A stretch of 38,856 nucleotides of DNA from an uncultured Porphyromonadaceae bacterium (GCA_905198125.1 CAJKBH010000031.1:1-38856), one strand, 5' to 3'. Counted from the first letter of the stretch, positions 17,991 through 26,875 are shown. Notes: generated from the letters alone by a model not told the origin. Numbers and translations are program-made.

Positions 17991-18507
17991 TCATAGAGTA
18001 TATGGCTATCGATGCGCTCGATGCCACATTAAGCGAGTGCTTGGTGCCGTACTGAGGTATCTCCAGCACAATGTCGGCCATGTCCACTATGCGCTGGTCC
18101 ACGCCGTTCACCTCGTTGCCCACTACAAGAAGATACTTTTTGCCCGGTTCGGCGGTGAAGTCGTCCAGGTCGATGCTGTTGTGCGTCTGCTCCAACACGC
18201 ATACGGTCCAGCCAGCCTGCTGCATTCGCCTCACGCATTCCACAGAATCCTCCTCCCACCGCCAGGACACCGTTTCCTCGGCGCCGAGGGCCGTCTTGCT
18301 TATTTCGGGATGAGGCGGCCGGCCGCTTATGCCGGTCAGTATTATCTCGCTGACCTTGAAGGCGTCCGACACACGGAACAACGAACCGATGTTGTACATT
18401 GACCGCACGTTGTCGGCCAGCACCGCCAGGGGATATTTTTCCATGGCGCGGTACTGGTCGCATCCCATGCGCGTCAGTTCCACTATGTTTTTCTTCTTGC
18501 GGTCCAT
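17971..18507 (-). CDS. TrmH/SpoU-family RNA 2'-O-methyltransferase
   Basis: The 178 aa protein has the three SpoU motifs: NVRSMYNIGSLFRVSDAF (motif 1, with catalytic Arg), LLVVGNEVNGV (motif 2) and LEIPQYGTKHSLNVASSASI (motif 3), which form the trefoil knot binding AdoMet. It probably methylates a ribose in tRNA or rRNA; the substrate cannot be told, as this short form lacks an N-terminal RNA-binding extension. It starts 5 bp after nadA and is probably cotranscribed. Its 3' end overlaps the convergent susD-like gene by 20 bp, and its stop codon TAG coincides with the point where SusD similarity ends. Confidence 0.9.
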   Translation of the reverse strand: MDRKKKNIVELTRMGCDQYRAMEKYPLAVLADNVRSMYNIGSLFRVSDAFKVSEIILTGISGRPPHPEISKTALGAEETVSWRWEEDSVECVRRMQQAGWTVCVLEQTHNSIDLDDFTAEPGKKYLLVVGNEVNGVDQRIVDMADIVLEIPQYGTKHSLNVASSASIAIYSMIRKLEA

Positions 18508-18512
18508 CCTTA

Positions 18513-19454
18513 TTATTTGCTGAGTTCCAGCATACGCTCAATGGGGCGTATTGCCTTGCGCGCCACCTCGGCGTCAACCTCGATTGCCGGCTGTTCCGTG
18601 CGCAGGCACTCCAGCACCTTTTCCAGCGTATTGAGCTTCATGTAATCGCAGTTGTTGCAGTTGCAACCGGCTTCCTCGGCAGGGGCGGGGAGGAAGGTCT
18701 TGTCCGGACACTTGCGCTGCATCTCGAACAGGATGCCGCTTTCCGTAACCACTATGAACTCCTGCGCCTCGCTGTCGCGTGCATAGTCAAGCAACGCGGC
18801 CGTGGATCCCACCTTATCGGCTATCAGCTGCAGCGGGCGCTTGCATTCGGGATGCACCAGCACCTTGGCGCCGGGATGCTCCTTCTTCATGTCTATTATG
18901 CCCTGCAGCGAGAACCGGTCATGCACGTGACAGGCACCGTTCCACAGCACCATCTCGCGTCCCGTCACCGAGTTTATGTATTCACCCAGATTGCGGTCAG
19001 GGCCGAATATTATCTTCTCATCCTTCGGCAGCGACTCCACCACCTTGCGGGCGTTGCCGCTGGTCACCACTATGTCGGTCAGAGCCTTCACGTCGGCCGA
19101 CGTGTTTACATACGATATCACGGTGTGCCCCGGGTGCTCCTTTATAAAGGCTTCCAGTTCAGGAGCGGGACAGCTGTCGGCCAGCGAGCAGCCCGCCGCC
19201 TCGTCGGGCACCAGCACCAGCTTGTCGGGACACAGTATCTTTACGGTCTCGCCCATGAAGTGTACGCCGCACATCACTATTACGCGCGCGTCGGTCTCGG
19301 CCGCCTTGCGGGCCAGCGCCAGCGAATCGCCTATGAAATCAGCTATCTCCTGGATTTCAGGACGCGTATAATAATGCGCCATAATCAGCGCCTGCTTCTC
19401 CCGGCACAGTTTCTTTATTTCGTCGATTATCTCCTTACGTCCGTCTTCTTCCAT
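18513..19454 (-). CDS. nadA: Quinolinate synthase A
   Basis: NadA condenses iminoaspartate with dihydroxyacetone phosphate to quinolinate in NAD synthesis, using a [4Fe-4S] cluster held by three cysteines. The 313 aa sequence shows MAHYYTRPEIQEIADFIGDS, CGVHFMGET, the cluster cysteines at 89 (AAGCSLADSC), 175 (LWNGACHVHDRF) and in 264-269 (GCNCNNCDYMKLNTLEKV). Length and motifs are normal. nadB and nadC are not adjacent. It is followed after 5 bp by the TrmH-type gene. The region upstream of its start is the 650 bp non-coding stretch with DnaA-box-like repeats; no clear TAnnTTTG promoter was found there for nadA. Confidence 0.96.
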   Translation of the reverse strand: MEEDGRKEIIDEIKKLCREKQALIMAHYYTRPEIQEIADFIGDSLALARKAAETDARVIVMCGVHFMGETVKILCPDKLVLVPDEAAGCSLADSCPAPELEAFIKEHPGHTVISYVNTSADVKALTDIVVTSGNARKVVESLPKDEKIIFGPDRNLGEYINSVTGREMVLWNGACHVHDRFSLQGIIDMKKEHPGAKVLVHPECKRPLQLIADKVGSTAALLDYARDSEAQEFIVVTESGILFEMQRKCPDKTFLPAPAEEAGCNCNNCDYMKLNTLEKVLECLRTEQPAIEVDAEVARKAIRPIERMLELSK

Positions 19455-19559
19455 TATCTTTTTAAAAATTTAAAATATAAAAAATAAAAATAGAGGTAGT
19501 AGTATGTGTCAGTAACTATCAATAACTTTCGGGCGAAAAATTTGGAAATATGAGTTATG

Positions 19560-20040
19560 AAATATTTCGTCCCGGTTATCGACAGGCTGTGAAATAACTC
19601 CTCTTTGTGTATAAGCGAGATGCAGATTTTATCTACAGGCTGTCTACAACTGCAAAGTTAATAACTTTTCTGTTGAAAACGCGCAAAACTTGTCCAAAAG
19701 TATGTATAAAACTGTCAATAATTCTTGGGATAAGTCCCGGTCATTTTTATTTGGATAATTCATAACAATCTGCATATAAACGTATTGCCCGAAAATCCAA
19801 ATAAATCCGCCCCGACTTATCTAAAACCTATCCACACGTTATGAACACCTTTATCCCCACTTATCGACAGGTTATGAACAGGCGCAGAGCGGTTATGGAT
19901 GGGCCGCGGCCCATATATTTCTTAGCTAAACTATCTCAATAATTTTTATGAATATAATATGGAATTTATGGATGTACATATTATTATATCATAAAAAATA
20001 ACTAAATTTGTCTATTGAAGATTGAATATGAATATAAGCA
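19560..20040. other. Candidate replication origin (oriC): phased DnaA boxes plus AT-rich DNA
   Basis: The 653 bp between nadA and the AlbA_2 gene codes for nothing recognisable. It contains 9-mers close to the DnaA box TTATCCACA: TTATCGACA (19576), TTATACACA on the minus strand (19606-19614, a full TTATNCACA match), TTATCTACA (19629), CTATCCACA (19828), TTATGAACA (19839), TTATCCCCA (19851), TTATCGACA (19861) and TTATGAACA (19872). The last five share one orientation and lie 10-12 bp apart. TTATCKACAGGCTGT occurs twice (19576, 19629). A highly AT-rich stretch (19920-20015) follows and could unwind. The mixed gene orientation to the right does not support an origin strongly, so this remains a candidate. 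Confidence 0.55.
20003..20010 (+). promoter_or_regulatory. -7 box upstream of the AlbA_2 gene
   Basis: TAAATTTG fits TAnnTTTG; no TTTG lies at the proper distance upstream. It would give a leader of about 90 nt for the AlbA_2-domain gene. Confidence 0.3.
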
Positions 20041-20107
20041 TTAATGGACATTAATATAGCGTAAGGTTGGAGTGTAAGTGTCCTTATATAAATGATCATA
20101 TCTGGCG

Positions 20108-21808
20108 ATGACTATCGAATACATCAACATATTTAGCAATTTGACTCAGCATAAGGAGAATGAGGTTGTTGAGTTCAAGAAGGCGGAGAATAGCTTCGAC
20201 TTCGATGACTTGGGCAAGTATTTCTCAGCGTTGAGCAATGAGGCGAATCTTCGTGGACTTGATTTCGCATGGCTTATTTTAGGGTATGACGAGAAGAAGC
20301 ATCAGTTGGTCGGCACATCGTATAAGAATGGTGAAGGTGCTCTCAATAATGTGAAGCATGATTTCGCTCAACATACTACCGATGGCCAAACCTTTCGCGA
20401 GATTATTCCGATAGAAGTTGAGGGCAAACGAATATTGATGTTCAAGATTCCCGCTGCGCCACGAAATATCGTGATGAAATGGAAGGGAATCGCATACGGT
20501 CGAGACGGCGAAAGTCTTAAGCCGCTTAATCAATCCAAGCAGGATGAGATTCGTCGTCAGACTCCGGAACCTGACTGGTCGGCAGAGATAGTACCTGATG
20601 CAACGATTGATGATCTTGACGAGGTGGCTATCGCTAAGGCTCGAAAGATGTTCAAGAAGGTGCATAGCCGGATTTCGGCTGAGGAGGTCAATCGCTGGTC
20701 TACGGAAGAATTTCTGAGCAAATGCGAATTGATGGTCAATGGCAAACTTACTCGTGCAGCCATAATATTGCTTGGCAAAATGTTCTCGGACAGCAAACTG
20801 CGTCCGGCTGTCGCGGAAGTAACATGGACTCTCCGTGACGAGAAAAAGGATGTCGTAGATTATGAACATTTCTCTGTGCCGTTTATTCTGACAGTAGATG
20901 AGATTCTTGCCAAGATACATAATCTGACCTTGCGTGAGATGCCGGGCGGAACGTTATTCCCCGATACGATGAAACAGTATGATGACTACACCATACGCGA
21001 AGCCCTGCATAATTGTATAGCTCATCAGGATTATACATTGCGTCAGCGGATTAACTTTGTGGAGAATCCCGGATTCCTGTATTATGCCAACGGCGGTTCA
21101 TTCATTCCCGGCACATTGGAAAACGCACTTGCCACCAATGGTCCTCAGCGATTCTTCCGCAACTCCTGTCTGTGCAAGGCTATGGTGCATTTCAACATGA
21201 TTGACACGGTAAGCCGGGGAATCAAGAAAATGTTTACCGAACAGATGGAGCGTCGGTTCCCGATGCCCGACTATGAGATTGACAACGATAAGAAGGAGGT
21301 GGCAGTACGTATCTATGGTAATGTTATAAACGAACGCTATACAAACCTTCTCAAAGACAATAGAAATCTGACGCTCCAGGATTGCATTTCTCTTGATGCC
21401 ATTCAGAAAGGGCTTCGGATTGACGATAAGATAGCTCAGGATCTTCTGAAACGTGGTCTAATTGAGGGCGAAGCTCCGGACTATACCATATCGCTCAGTG
21501 TAGCCAAAGCCTCGAAACAACTACCCGGTTACACGAAAGTAAAAGGTTTGGAACGTGATAAAATCAAGCACATGGTGCTTCAATATATTCAGAATGCGGG
21601 TTCCGACGGAGCGAAGCGCAGTGACATCCTTGAATATCTTCAGGATACGCTTCCAATACGCAATACGAAGGAGCAAAATCTGCGAATGTTAGGTAATATA
21701 CTTTCTGAAATGGCTACTGCTGGTGATATTATAAATAACAATCGTTTATGGTATATTAGTATTAAAATTACGACTAGAAAATCGAGTAGTAGTCGAAATT
21801 GCGACTAG
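20108..21808 (+). CDS. AlbA_2 (Schlafen-type) DNA-binding, ATPase-fold protein
   Basis: The 566 aa protein belongs to the RecG-like transcriptional regulator group (COG2865). The N-terminal AlbA_2 domain (about 10-135) has ENEVVEFKKAENSF, LGKYFSALSNEANLRGLDFA and WLILGYDEKK, then AYGRDGESLKPL. The middle has a GHKL/HATPase-like region with REALHNCIAHQDYTLRQRIN and ENPGFLYYANGG, and the C-terminus a winged-helix-like part (GAKRSDILEYL). Schlafen/AlbA_2 proteins in bacteria are often linked to regulation or defence; the exact role is unknown. The last 12 or so residues (TTRKSSSSRNCD) are translated from the first unit of the 31-bp tandem repeats, so the natural end may be shortly after RLWYISIK. 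Base composition is a little more AT-rich than the housekeeping genes. Confidence 0.82.
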   Translation: MTIEYINIFSNLTQHKENEVVEFKKAENSFDFDDLGKYFSALSNEANLRGLDFAWLILGYDEKKHQLVGTSYKNGEGALNNVKHDFAQHTTDGQTFREIIPIEVEGKRILMFKIPAAPRNIVMKWKGIAYGRDGESLKPLNQSKQDEIRRQTPEPDWSAEIVPDATIDDLDEVAIAKARKMFKKVHSRISAEEVNRWSTEEFLSKCELMVNGKLTRAAIILLGKMFSDSKLRPAVAEVTWTLRDEKKDVVDYEHFSVPFILTVDEILAKIHNLTLREMPGGTLFPDTMKQYDDYTIREALHNCIAHQDYTLRQRINFVENPGFLYYANGGSFIPGTLENALATNGPQRFFRNSCLCKAMVHFNMIDTVSRGIKKMFTEQMERRFPMPDYEIDNDKKEVAVRIYGNVINERYTNLLKDNRNLTLQDCISLDAIQKGLRIDDKIAQDLLKRGLIEGEAPDYTISLSVAKASKQLPGYTKVKGLERDKIKHMVLQYIQNAGSDGAKRSDILEYLQDTLPIRNTKEQNLRMLGNILSEMATAGDIINNNRLWYISIKITTRKSSSSRNCD

Positions 21809-21962
21809 AAAATCGAGTAGTAGTCGAAATTATGACTAGAAAACAGAGTAGTAGTCGAAATTATGACTAGAAAACAGAGTAGTAGTCGAAATTACGACTA
21901 ATAAACCGAGTAGTAGGCGAGTAGTTGATGCGAAACCGAGTAGTAGGTGAGCGGTTTGGAAA
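21777..21962. repeat. Six 31-bp tandem repeats
   Basis: Four near-identical units (21777-21807, 21808-21838, 21839-21869, 21870-21900) and two degenerate ones (21901-21931, 21932-21962). The unit core is GAGTAGTAGTCGAAATTAYG followed by ACTA; each contains TAGTCG...CGACTA arms, so each can fold into a small hairpin. There are no unique spacers, so this is not CRISPR. Because 31 is not a multiple of three, changes in copy number would alter the reading frame at the 3' end of the AlbA_2 gene only in the first unit, where the stop lies. Confidence 0.9.
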
Positions 21963-22015
21963 ATATAGGGCATAAAAAAGATTGAAATTTGCTATATAAT
22001 TTGGGGGGCGTTTCT

Positions 22016-22023
22016 TAATTTTG
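22016..22023 (+). promoter_or_regulatory. -7 box for the lyase-like gene
   Basis: TAATTTTG fits TAnnTTTG; TTTG motifs lie 12 and 24 bp upstream, neither at the ideal distance. The predicted leader is about 24 nt to the ATG at 22054. Confidence 0.45.
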
Positions 22024-22053
22024 CAATTGAAATTAACCTTACTGTCCCTACAC

Positions 22054-24672
22054 ATGAAACTGAAGTATATAGCGGTCGTTGCGGGCGCTGTGTTGCTGGC
22101 CGGTAATGCAACGTCACAATCAGCTGAAAAGGCAACTCACTCAACTGCAGAGGCAACAAGTCTTAATGCAGAGGCAACGGCAAATGTCGCTGAAAAAGTA
22201 ACGGTCGAGAGTCCGACGGAGGGGAGGATCACGCATGAATTCGTGGGCGAGCCGCAGATGAAGGACCATCTGTTGCAGATGCTGGCTGACTTCACTCCGT
22301 ATATGCGGGACAATTGGCTGGAAATTTCCGACAAAAATTCGACCGGCGCGCCGTTGGGCGTGTTCAGGGGCGAGAATACAATGGGTAATAACGAGCAGGG
22401 CGTGCGTCATAATGCGGATTTCTCGATGATCTGCGCCTTCTTGGTGAAATATGCTCAGGGCAAGGTGACGCTGCCCGAAGGCATCACCTGGGACAACCTG
22501 AATAATTGGGCTGCACGTTCGCTGAACTATGCCTACTCAACTCATAAGGCCAACAGGCTTTATGCCTGCAAAAACAATTCATACTGGGGTTCCACCGCTA
22601 AAAACGACTCGCAGTGGGAATCGTCGCTTTGGGCCATGTCGGTGGCATACTCGGCATTCTTTCAGTGGGATACGCTGACCGCTGACCGGAAGAACGCTAT
22701 CGAAAAACTTCTCGAGGCTGAATGTAACTACGAGCTGGAGCGCGACATCCCCACCGGCTATAACGGCGACACAAAGGCCGAGGAGAACGGCTGGGAAGCA
22801 GACGTGTTGGCCGTGGCCTTGGGTCTGTTCCCTGACAATGCCAAGGCGCCACAGTGGTTCGAGCGTATGCGCGAGTTCGCCATCAACAGCTATTCGCATC
22901 CCGACGACGCTTCGGATAACACGGTGATAGATCCGGAGTATGACAACAAAACCGTGGCCGACCTCTATCGCGGCCAGAATCTGTTTGACGACTGGACACT
23001 GCAGAACCACAGCCTGTTCCATACCAGCTATCAGAACGTGGTGATGCAGGAACTCGGTGAGGCAGCCTTAGGTCTGAAGCTGTTCCAGAAGGAACTGAAG
23101 GGAACCGAGAAATGGAAGTCGAACGCCTTGATGCACAACAATCAGAATGTGATGGACCGGGTGCTGAACCGCCTGGCTTTGGCCGATGGAGAACTGGCCA
23201 TGCCCAACGGCAACGACTGGAGCCTGTTTCTGTTCGACCAGATCACGTCATATTCCACCATGGCCTGCTTTCTGCAGGATCCGGTGGCGTTGTTCCTGGA
23301 GAACATGGCGTACAAATACATCCAGGCGCGTCAGACGACCACGGCCGACGGCTCGTGGCTGCTTCGTGCCGACGTAGGCTCGCGCCGCATGGGCGTGGAG
23401 GCGCACCGCGTCATGATGACATGGCTGATGCACGAAGTGTTGCCCACGGATTCCGTCACTCCGGCCACATGGCAGGAAATTCAGGATAAATACGGCGACA
23501 CATACATTTTCCCGGCTCAGAACGTGATACGCAGTTCGTCGCCGTCACGATTCGTATGCTTCTCGTGGAGCGCAGGTCTGAAGAACTACAGCGGCTACAT
23601 CGCCTCGCACAATCCCGACAACAACAAGATAATAGTGCCGTTCCGATCCGGCAACAACGGCAATTTCCTCGGCTGGTACGACGTGAACGGCAAGAACGCC
23701 GATGCCGTGCCTGTCGTAAGCGGCATATACGAGACAGGCAGGAACCACTTCGTGATGAACGGCGAGCTGAACACCAACGGCGGCGCGCTAAACAACCGCT
23801 TCGTGATATACGCCACGCCGGGCAACGCCGTGATCTATCTGGACTATGTCACGGCCAACAACGACGCCTCCATATCTAAGGCGAAGGGTGGGCTGATGGC
23901 CATCTCGACCGACCCGTTCACCAAGGAGAAGCGCACCCTTTATTACGAAGGCAACGACGAAGGCGACATATCGGACGGCAAGACATTCGTCGACATTCCT
24001 TCCGAATGGGTCAACATCGACGGTCAGCTTGGTTTCACCGCTCCCGGCAACAAGGGGATGGGTTTCGGCGACCGGGCTGACAACAACTCAATCCTGACCT
24101 CCAGGCTATACACCCTCTATTCCGACAGACGGCGCGATGTCAGGGCCGGTGATGTGGTTGACCGCCGCAACGTCAACTATTATACCAACGTAGACGCGGC
24201 CATGACCTGCACGATGAAGCGGAAGACCATCTCTCTTACCGACAAGTTGCCGCAGGGTTGGAACGGAACCATCGTTCCCGATCCCGATGGCGTGTACTAT
24301 CTGTTGGCGTCCAATTTCAAGGGTACAACCCTCGCTGAATTAGACGGAATCAGCATCGACGGTATGGCTCCGGTGTTTTCGGTCAACACTAAAATCACCG
24401 ACAACGCTTCATCGGCCACTATAAAAGAACAGCAGAACAATTCATTGGCCGATGAACTACGCGTATTCGTCAAGGGCACGAAACTGACGGCCGTTCAGGA
24501 TCCGAAGGATTCATCGGTTGCATATATCACCAATAATGCCGGCCGCAAGTCAGCTCCCGAAGTGACGATAATATCGAACGGTAAGCCTATCAGCGGCAAG
24601 GTTAAGATTCCAGCCCGAAAGACCGCAAAGGTCTATCTGCAGGATGGTAATATAAAGAGTCAGATACTCTGA
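22054..24672 (+). CDS. Secreted alpha/alpha-toroid protein, candidate polysaccharide lyase
   Basis: I start at ATG 22054, since the longer frame begins with TTG. MKLKYIAVVAGAVLLAGNAT is a Sec signal peptide without a lipobox, followed by an Ala/Thr/Glu-rich linker. Residues about 80-480 are Trp- and Tyr-rich helices typical of an alpha/alpha toroid (NWAARSLNYAYSTHKANRL, SQWESSLWAMSVAYSAFFQW). LQNHSLFHTSYQNVVMQELG has a His-x6-Tyr arrangement like the catalytic stretch of PL8 hyaluronate/chondroitin lyases. A C-terminal beta-rich half (about 490-870) also fits PL8-like architecture. No SusCD pair or sulfatase is adjacent. The lyase call is inference; it is not close to a family I know. The 3' end overlaps the convergent histidine kinase gene by 13 bp. 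Confidence 0.6.
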   Translation: MKLKYIAVVAGAVLLAGNATSQSAEKATHSTAEATSLNAEATANVAEKVTVESPTEGRITHEFVGEPQMKDHLLQMLADFTPYMRDNWLEISDKNSTGAPLGVFRGENTMGNNEQGVRHNADFSMICAFLVKYAQGKVTLPEGITWDNLNNWAARSLNYAYSTHKANRLYACKNNSYWGSTAKNDSQWESSLWAMSVAYSAFFQWDTLTADRKNAIEKLLEAECNYELERDIPTGYNGDTKAEENGWEADVLAVALGLFPDNAKAPQWFERMREFAINSYSHPDDASDNTVIDPEYDNKTVADLYRGQNLFDDWTLQNHSLFHTSYQNVVMQELGEAALGLKLFQKELKGTEKWKSNALMHNNQNVMDRVLNRLALADGELAMPNGNDWSLFLFDQITSYSTMACFLQDPVALFLENMAYKYIQARQTTTADGSWLLRADVGSRRMGVEAHRVMMTWLMHEVLPTDSVTPATWQEIQDKYGDTYIFPAQNVIRSSSPSRFVCFSWSAGLKNYSGYIASHNPDNNKIIVPFRSGNNGNFLGWYDVNGKNADAVPVVSGIYETGRNHFVMNGELNTNGGALNNRFVIYATPGNAVIYLDYVTANNDASISKAKGGLMAISTDPFTKEKRTLYYEGNDEGDISDGKTFVDIPSEWVNIDGQLGFTAPGNKGMGFGDRADNNSILTSRLYTLYSDRRRDVRAGDVVDRRNVNYYTNVDAAMTCTMKRKTISLTDKLPQGWNGTIVPDPDGVYYLLASNFKGTTLAELDGISIDGMAPVFSVNTKITDNASSATIKEQQNNSLADELRVFVKGTKLTAVQDPKDSSVAYITNNAGRKSAPEVTIISNGKPISGKVKIPARKTAKVYLQDGNIKSQIL

Positions 24673-26072
24673 TTGGAGCAGGCGAGGCTGAACTCGAACA
24701 GCAGGCCCTTGGTGCTGACGGCCCGGATTGAGCCGCCATGAACGGCCACGGCATTCTTCACGATGGAGAGGCCGAGACCCGTGCCCCCCGCCGAGCGGGC
24801 GCGTCCGTCGTCAACGCGGTAAAAGCGTTCGAATATATGGGGCAGATGCCTGGCGTCTATTCCTTTTCCATTGTCCCATACCTTGAAATTGCCCGAGTCA
24901 TCGGCACTGATGTGTATCTCGGTGCCGCCGCTATAGGCTATGGCGTTGTCTATCAGGTTGTGGAATATTGATTCCAGCAGCATACGGTCGCCGTTGATCC
25001 ATAGCCGGGGTACATTGACATCAATTTGCATTTCGGTGCGTGGTCGCGCTTCGTCCGCTATATCATTTATGAGTGCTGTCAGGTCGATGCGCTTCTTGTC
25101 TATCATGCCCTGACCGTCCTCCATACGCGTGATGGTGGACACATCCTTCAGCAACGCGCTGAGCCGGTCGGCATTGCCGCGTATCCGTGCCAGTAGCTCA
25201 CGTCTCTTGGCTTCCGGCAGGTCGGGATGGTCGTCCAGCAGGTCGAGGCTTACAAGGATGGAGGCCACGGGTGTCTTCAGCTCATGGTTTATGTTGTTGG
25301 TCAGCTGTTTCTTTAGCCGCGCCTTGTCCTGCTCAAGCCGTATGGTCTCGCGGTGCTGCTGGTCGCGCTGCACATATATCTTCACTATGTTTGCGGCTAT
25401 GTTCCCCAGCTCGTCGTGCGGAAACGAATAGCCCTCGTATATCCTGTCGCCGTTGCTGGCCTTTTCGGCAAACTGGTTCAGACGCCGTATGCTTACGTTG
25501 ATCTTATGTGTGGCCAGCAGACCGATGATGCTGACAAGTAATGTCAGGCCGCCCATTATGAACAGGATGGTGCGGTCTATGGCCAGAAACTCCACGAGTG
25601 TGTGGGTATATGGAGCCGCCGAGCGTATCACCATGCCGTCGTCGCCTGATAATGCCGAATAGAAATAGGTGGTGTTGTCCTCCTCCGACACACGTTCGAT
25701 GGCATATCCTTCCCCCTTGACGCGCGCCGCGCGGACCTCCGGCCTGGTGTTGTGGTCGGATGTCGGTGTGGCACCGCTGCTGTCGTATATTACCTTGCCG
25801 TCGCGTCCTATCAGGGTGACACGCAGGTTTTCGGTCGGACTGCTGATGCGTCCCACTATGTCCCCGATCGGTTCCCCTTTGCGCAGGTCGTCCAGAAGGC
25901 GCGCATTGTGCATCTGGAGGCGCGTGTTCATCATCCCCGTCTTATAGTCCCTCTCCCGGTGATACTGGAACACCATGAACGTGCCGGCCAGCAGCCAGCA
26001 CGAACCTAACAGCAACAGCAATATGCGCAGCTGAAAAGAAAACCGGGTGTCAGTCCTGCCAGCCATAGCCAT
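24660..26072 (-). CDS. Sensor histidine kinase
   Basis: The 470 aa membrane kinase has TM1 at about 14-34, a periplasmic domain (about 35-165), TM2 at about 167-190, a HAMP segment, the phospho-acceptor His in NNINHELKTPVASI, and a HATPase domain with N-box NLIDNAIAYSG, G1 DNGKGIDARHLPHIFERFYR and G2 GGTGLGLSIVK. It should autophosphorylate in response to an envelope signal and phosphorylate the response regulator encoded just upstream, which it overlaps by 23 bp (17 bp if translation begins at the second Met). The periplasmic domain gives no clue to the signal. Architecture resembles PhoR-type kinases. Confidence 0.93.
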   Translation of the reverse strand: MAMAGRTDTRFSFQLRILLLLLGSCWLLAGTFMVFQYHRERDYKTGMMNTRLQMHNARLLDDLRKGEPIGDIVGRISSPTENLRVTLIGRDGKVIYDSSGATPTSDHNTRPEVRAARVKGEGYAIERVSEEDNTTYFYSALSGDDGMVIRSAAPYTHTLVEFLAIDRTILFIMGGLTLLVSIIGLLATHKINVSIRRLNQFAEKASNGDRIYEGYSFPHDELGNIAANIVKIYVQRDQQHRETIRLEQDKARLKKQLTNNINHELKTPVASILVSLDLLDDHPDLPEAKRRELLARIRGNADRLSALLKDVSTITRMEDGQGMIDKKRIDLTALINDIADEARPRTEMQIDVNVPRLWINGDRMLLESIFHNLIDNAIAYSGGTEIHISADDSGNFKVWDNGKGIDARHLPHIFERFYRVDDGRARSAGGTGLGLSIVKNAVAVHGGSIRAVSTKGLLFEFSLACSNQSI

Positions 26073-26721
26073 ATCCCGAGCGGGACACTATATGTTTGCC
26101 ATACGGTGCGATTTTCGACCTGATGCGCGTGATGTGCACGTCTACCGAACGGTCCACCACCACCACGTTGTCCGGCCATATACGCTTCATCAATTCCTCG
26201 CGAGTGAAGATCCGGCCCGGATTGTCGAGCAGCAGCGCCAGGATCTCGAATTCCTTGCGCGGCAGCTTCACGACGTTGCCGTCTACACGACAGGACAGCG
26301 TGACGCGGTCGCACACCACATTCTCAGAGACCTTGGAATTGCGTAAACTCCTGCGTGTCACCGCCTCGATGCGTGCCATGACGTTCTTCATCGAGAACGG
26401 TTTGGGAATATAGTCGTCGGCGCCGAGCTTCAGCCCGGCCACCATATCGTCGTCGGTGTCCTTGGCCGTAAGGAATATGATGGGAATGCCGGCAGTGTCG
26501 GGATTCTGCTTGAGGCGGCGTGCCAGCTCGAAGCCATCCATGCCATCCATCATCACGTCAAGGAGAAGCAGCCCGTAGCCTCCGATACCTTTGGCCAATG
26601 CCTCCTCGGCGCTTGCCGCGCCATCCGCCTCGTAACCCTCCAGGCGAAGATACTCGCACAGACCCTCGCGGATTCCATCCTCGTCGTCCACTACCAGTAT
26701 TTTGACATTACGTGTTTCCAT
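26050..26721 (-). CDS. OmpR/PhoB-family response regulator
   Basis: The 223 aa protein has a receiver domain (about 7-122) with acidic pocket VVDDEDG, phospho-acceptor Asp in LLLLDVMMDGMDGF, Thr in IIFLTAKD and Lys in DDYIPKPFSM, then a winged-helix OmpR-type DNA-binding domain (about 130-222; LPRKEFEILALLLDNPGRIF, DRSVDVHITRIRSKI, SRSGYGYGW). It is the partner of the kinase whose start lies within its 3' end. Two tandem CAAAATTA motifs on the plus strand (TAATTTTG on the coding strand) directly precede its ATG. Confidence 0.95.
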   Translation of the reverse strand: METRNVKILVVDDEDGIREGLCEYLRLEGYEADGAASAEEALAKGIGGYGLLLLDVMMDGMDGFELARRLKQNPDTAGIPIIFLTAKDTDDDMVAGLKLGADDYIPKPFSMKNVMARIEAVTRRSLRNSKVSENVVCDRVTLSCRVDGNVVKLPRKEFEILALLLDNPGRIFTREELMKRIWPDNVVVVDRSVDVHITRIRSKIAPYGKHIVSRSGYGYGWQD

Positions 26722-26725
26722 ATCG

Positions 26726-26742
26726 CAAAATTAACAAAATTA
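26726..26742 (-). promoter_or_regulatory. Tandem -7 boxes abutting the response-regulator start
   Basis: TAATTTTG occurs twice on the minus strand (26742-26735 and 26733-26726), the nearer one 4 nt from the ATG at 26721. If used, the mRNA would be leaderless or almost so. Confidence 0.4.
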
Positions 26743-26844
26743 ATTTTCCGGCACTTCACCCACCCGTAATTTAACAAAAACTTAATGGATCGATATTGTC
26801 ATACGATAGATGGCAATAAATTTTGGCATAAGGGTATGTTTGAT

Positions 26845-26875
26845 TTTGTCGGTTCGTGAATTTTCTGTATCTTTA
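26845..26875 (+). promoter_or_regulatory. Promoter of the OmpA-like/TPR lipoprotein gene
   Basis: TTTG (26845-26848), a 19 bp spacer and TATCTTTA (26868-26875) match the Bacteroidetes consensus except for the last base. The leader would be about 120 nt. Confidence 0.5.

Noticed and set aside
18399..19487. 362-codon plus-strand frame opposite nadA
   Set aside because: Antisense shadow of nadA with no domain.
19455..20107. Phage attachment site or integration hotspot
   Set aside because: No tRNA, integrase or flanking direct repeat; DnaA-box-like repeats explain the structure better.
21777..21962. CRISPR array
   Set aside because: Units are contiguous at 31 bp with no unique spacers, and there are no cas genes.
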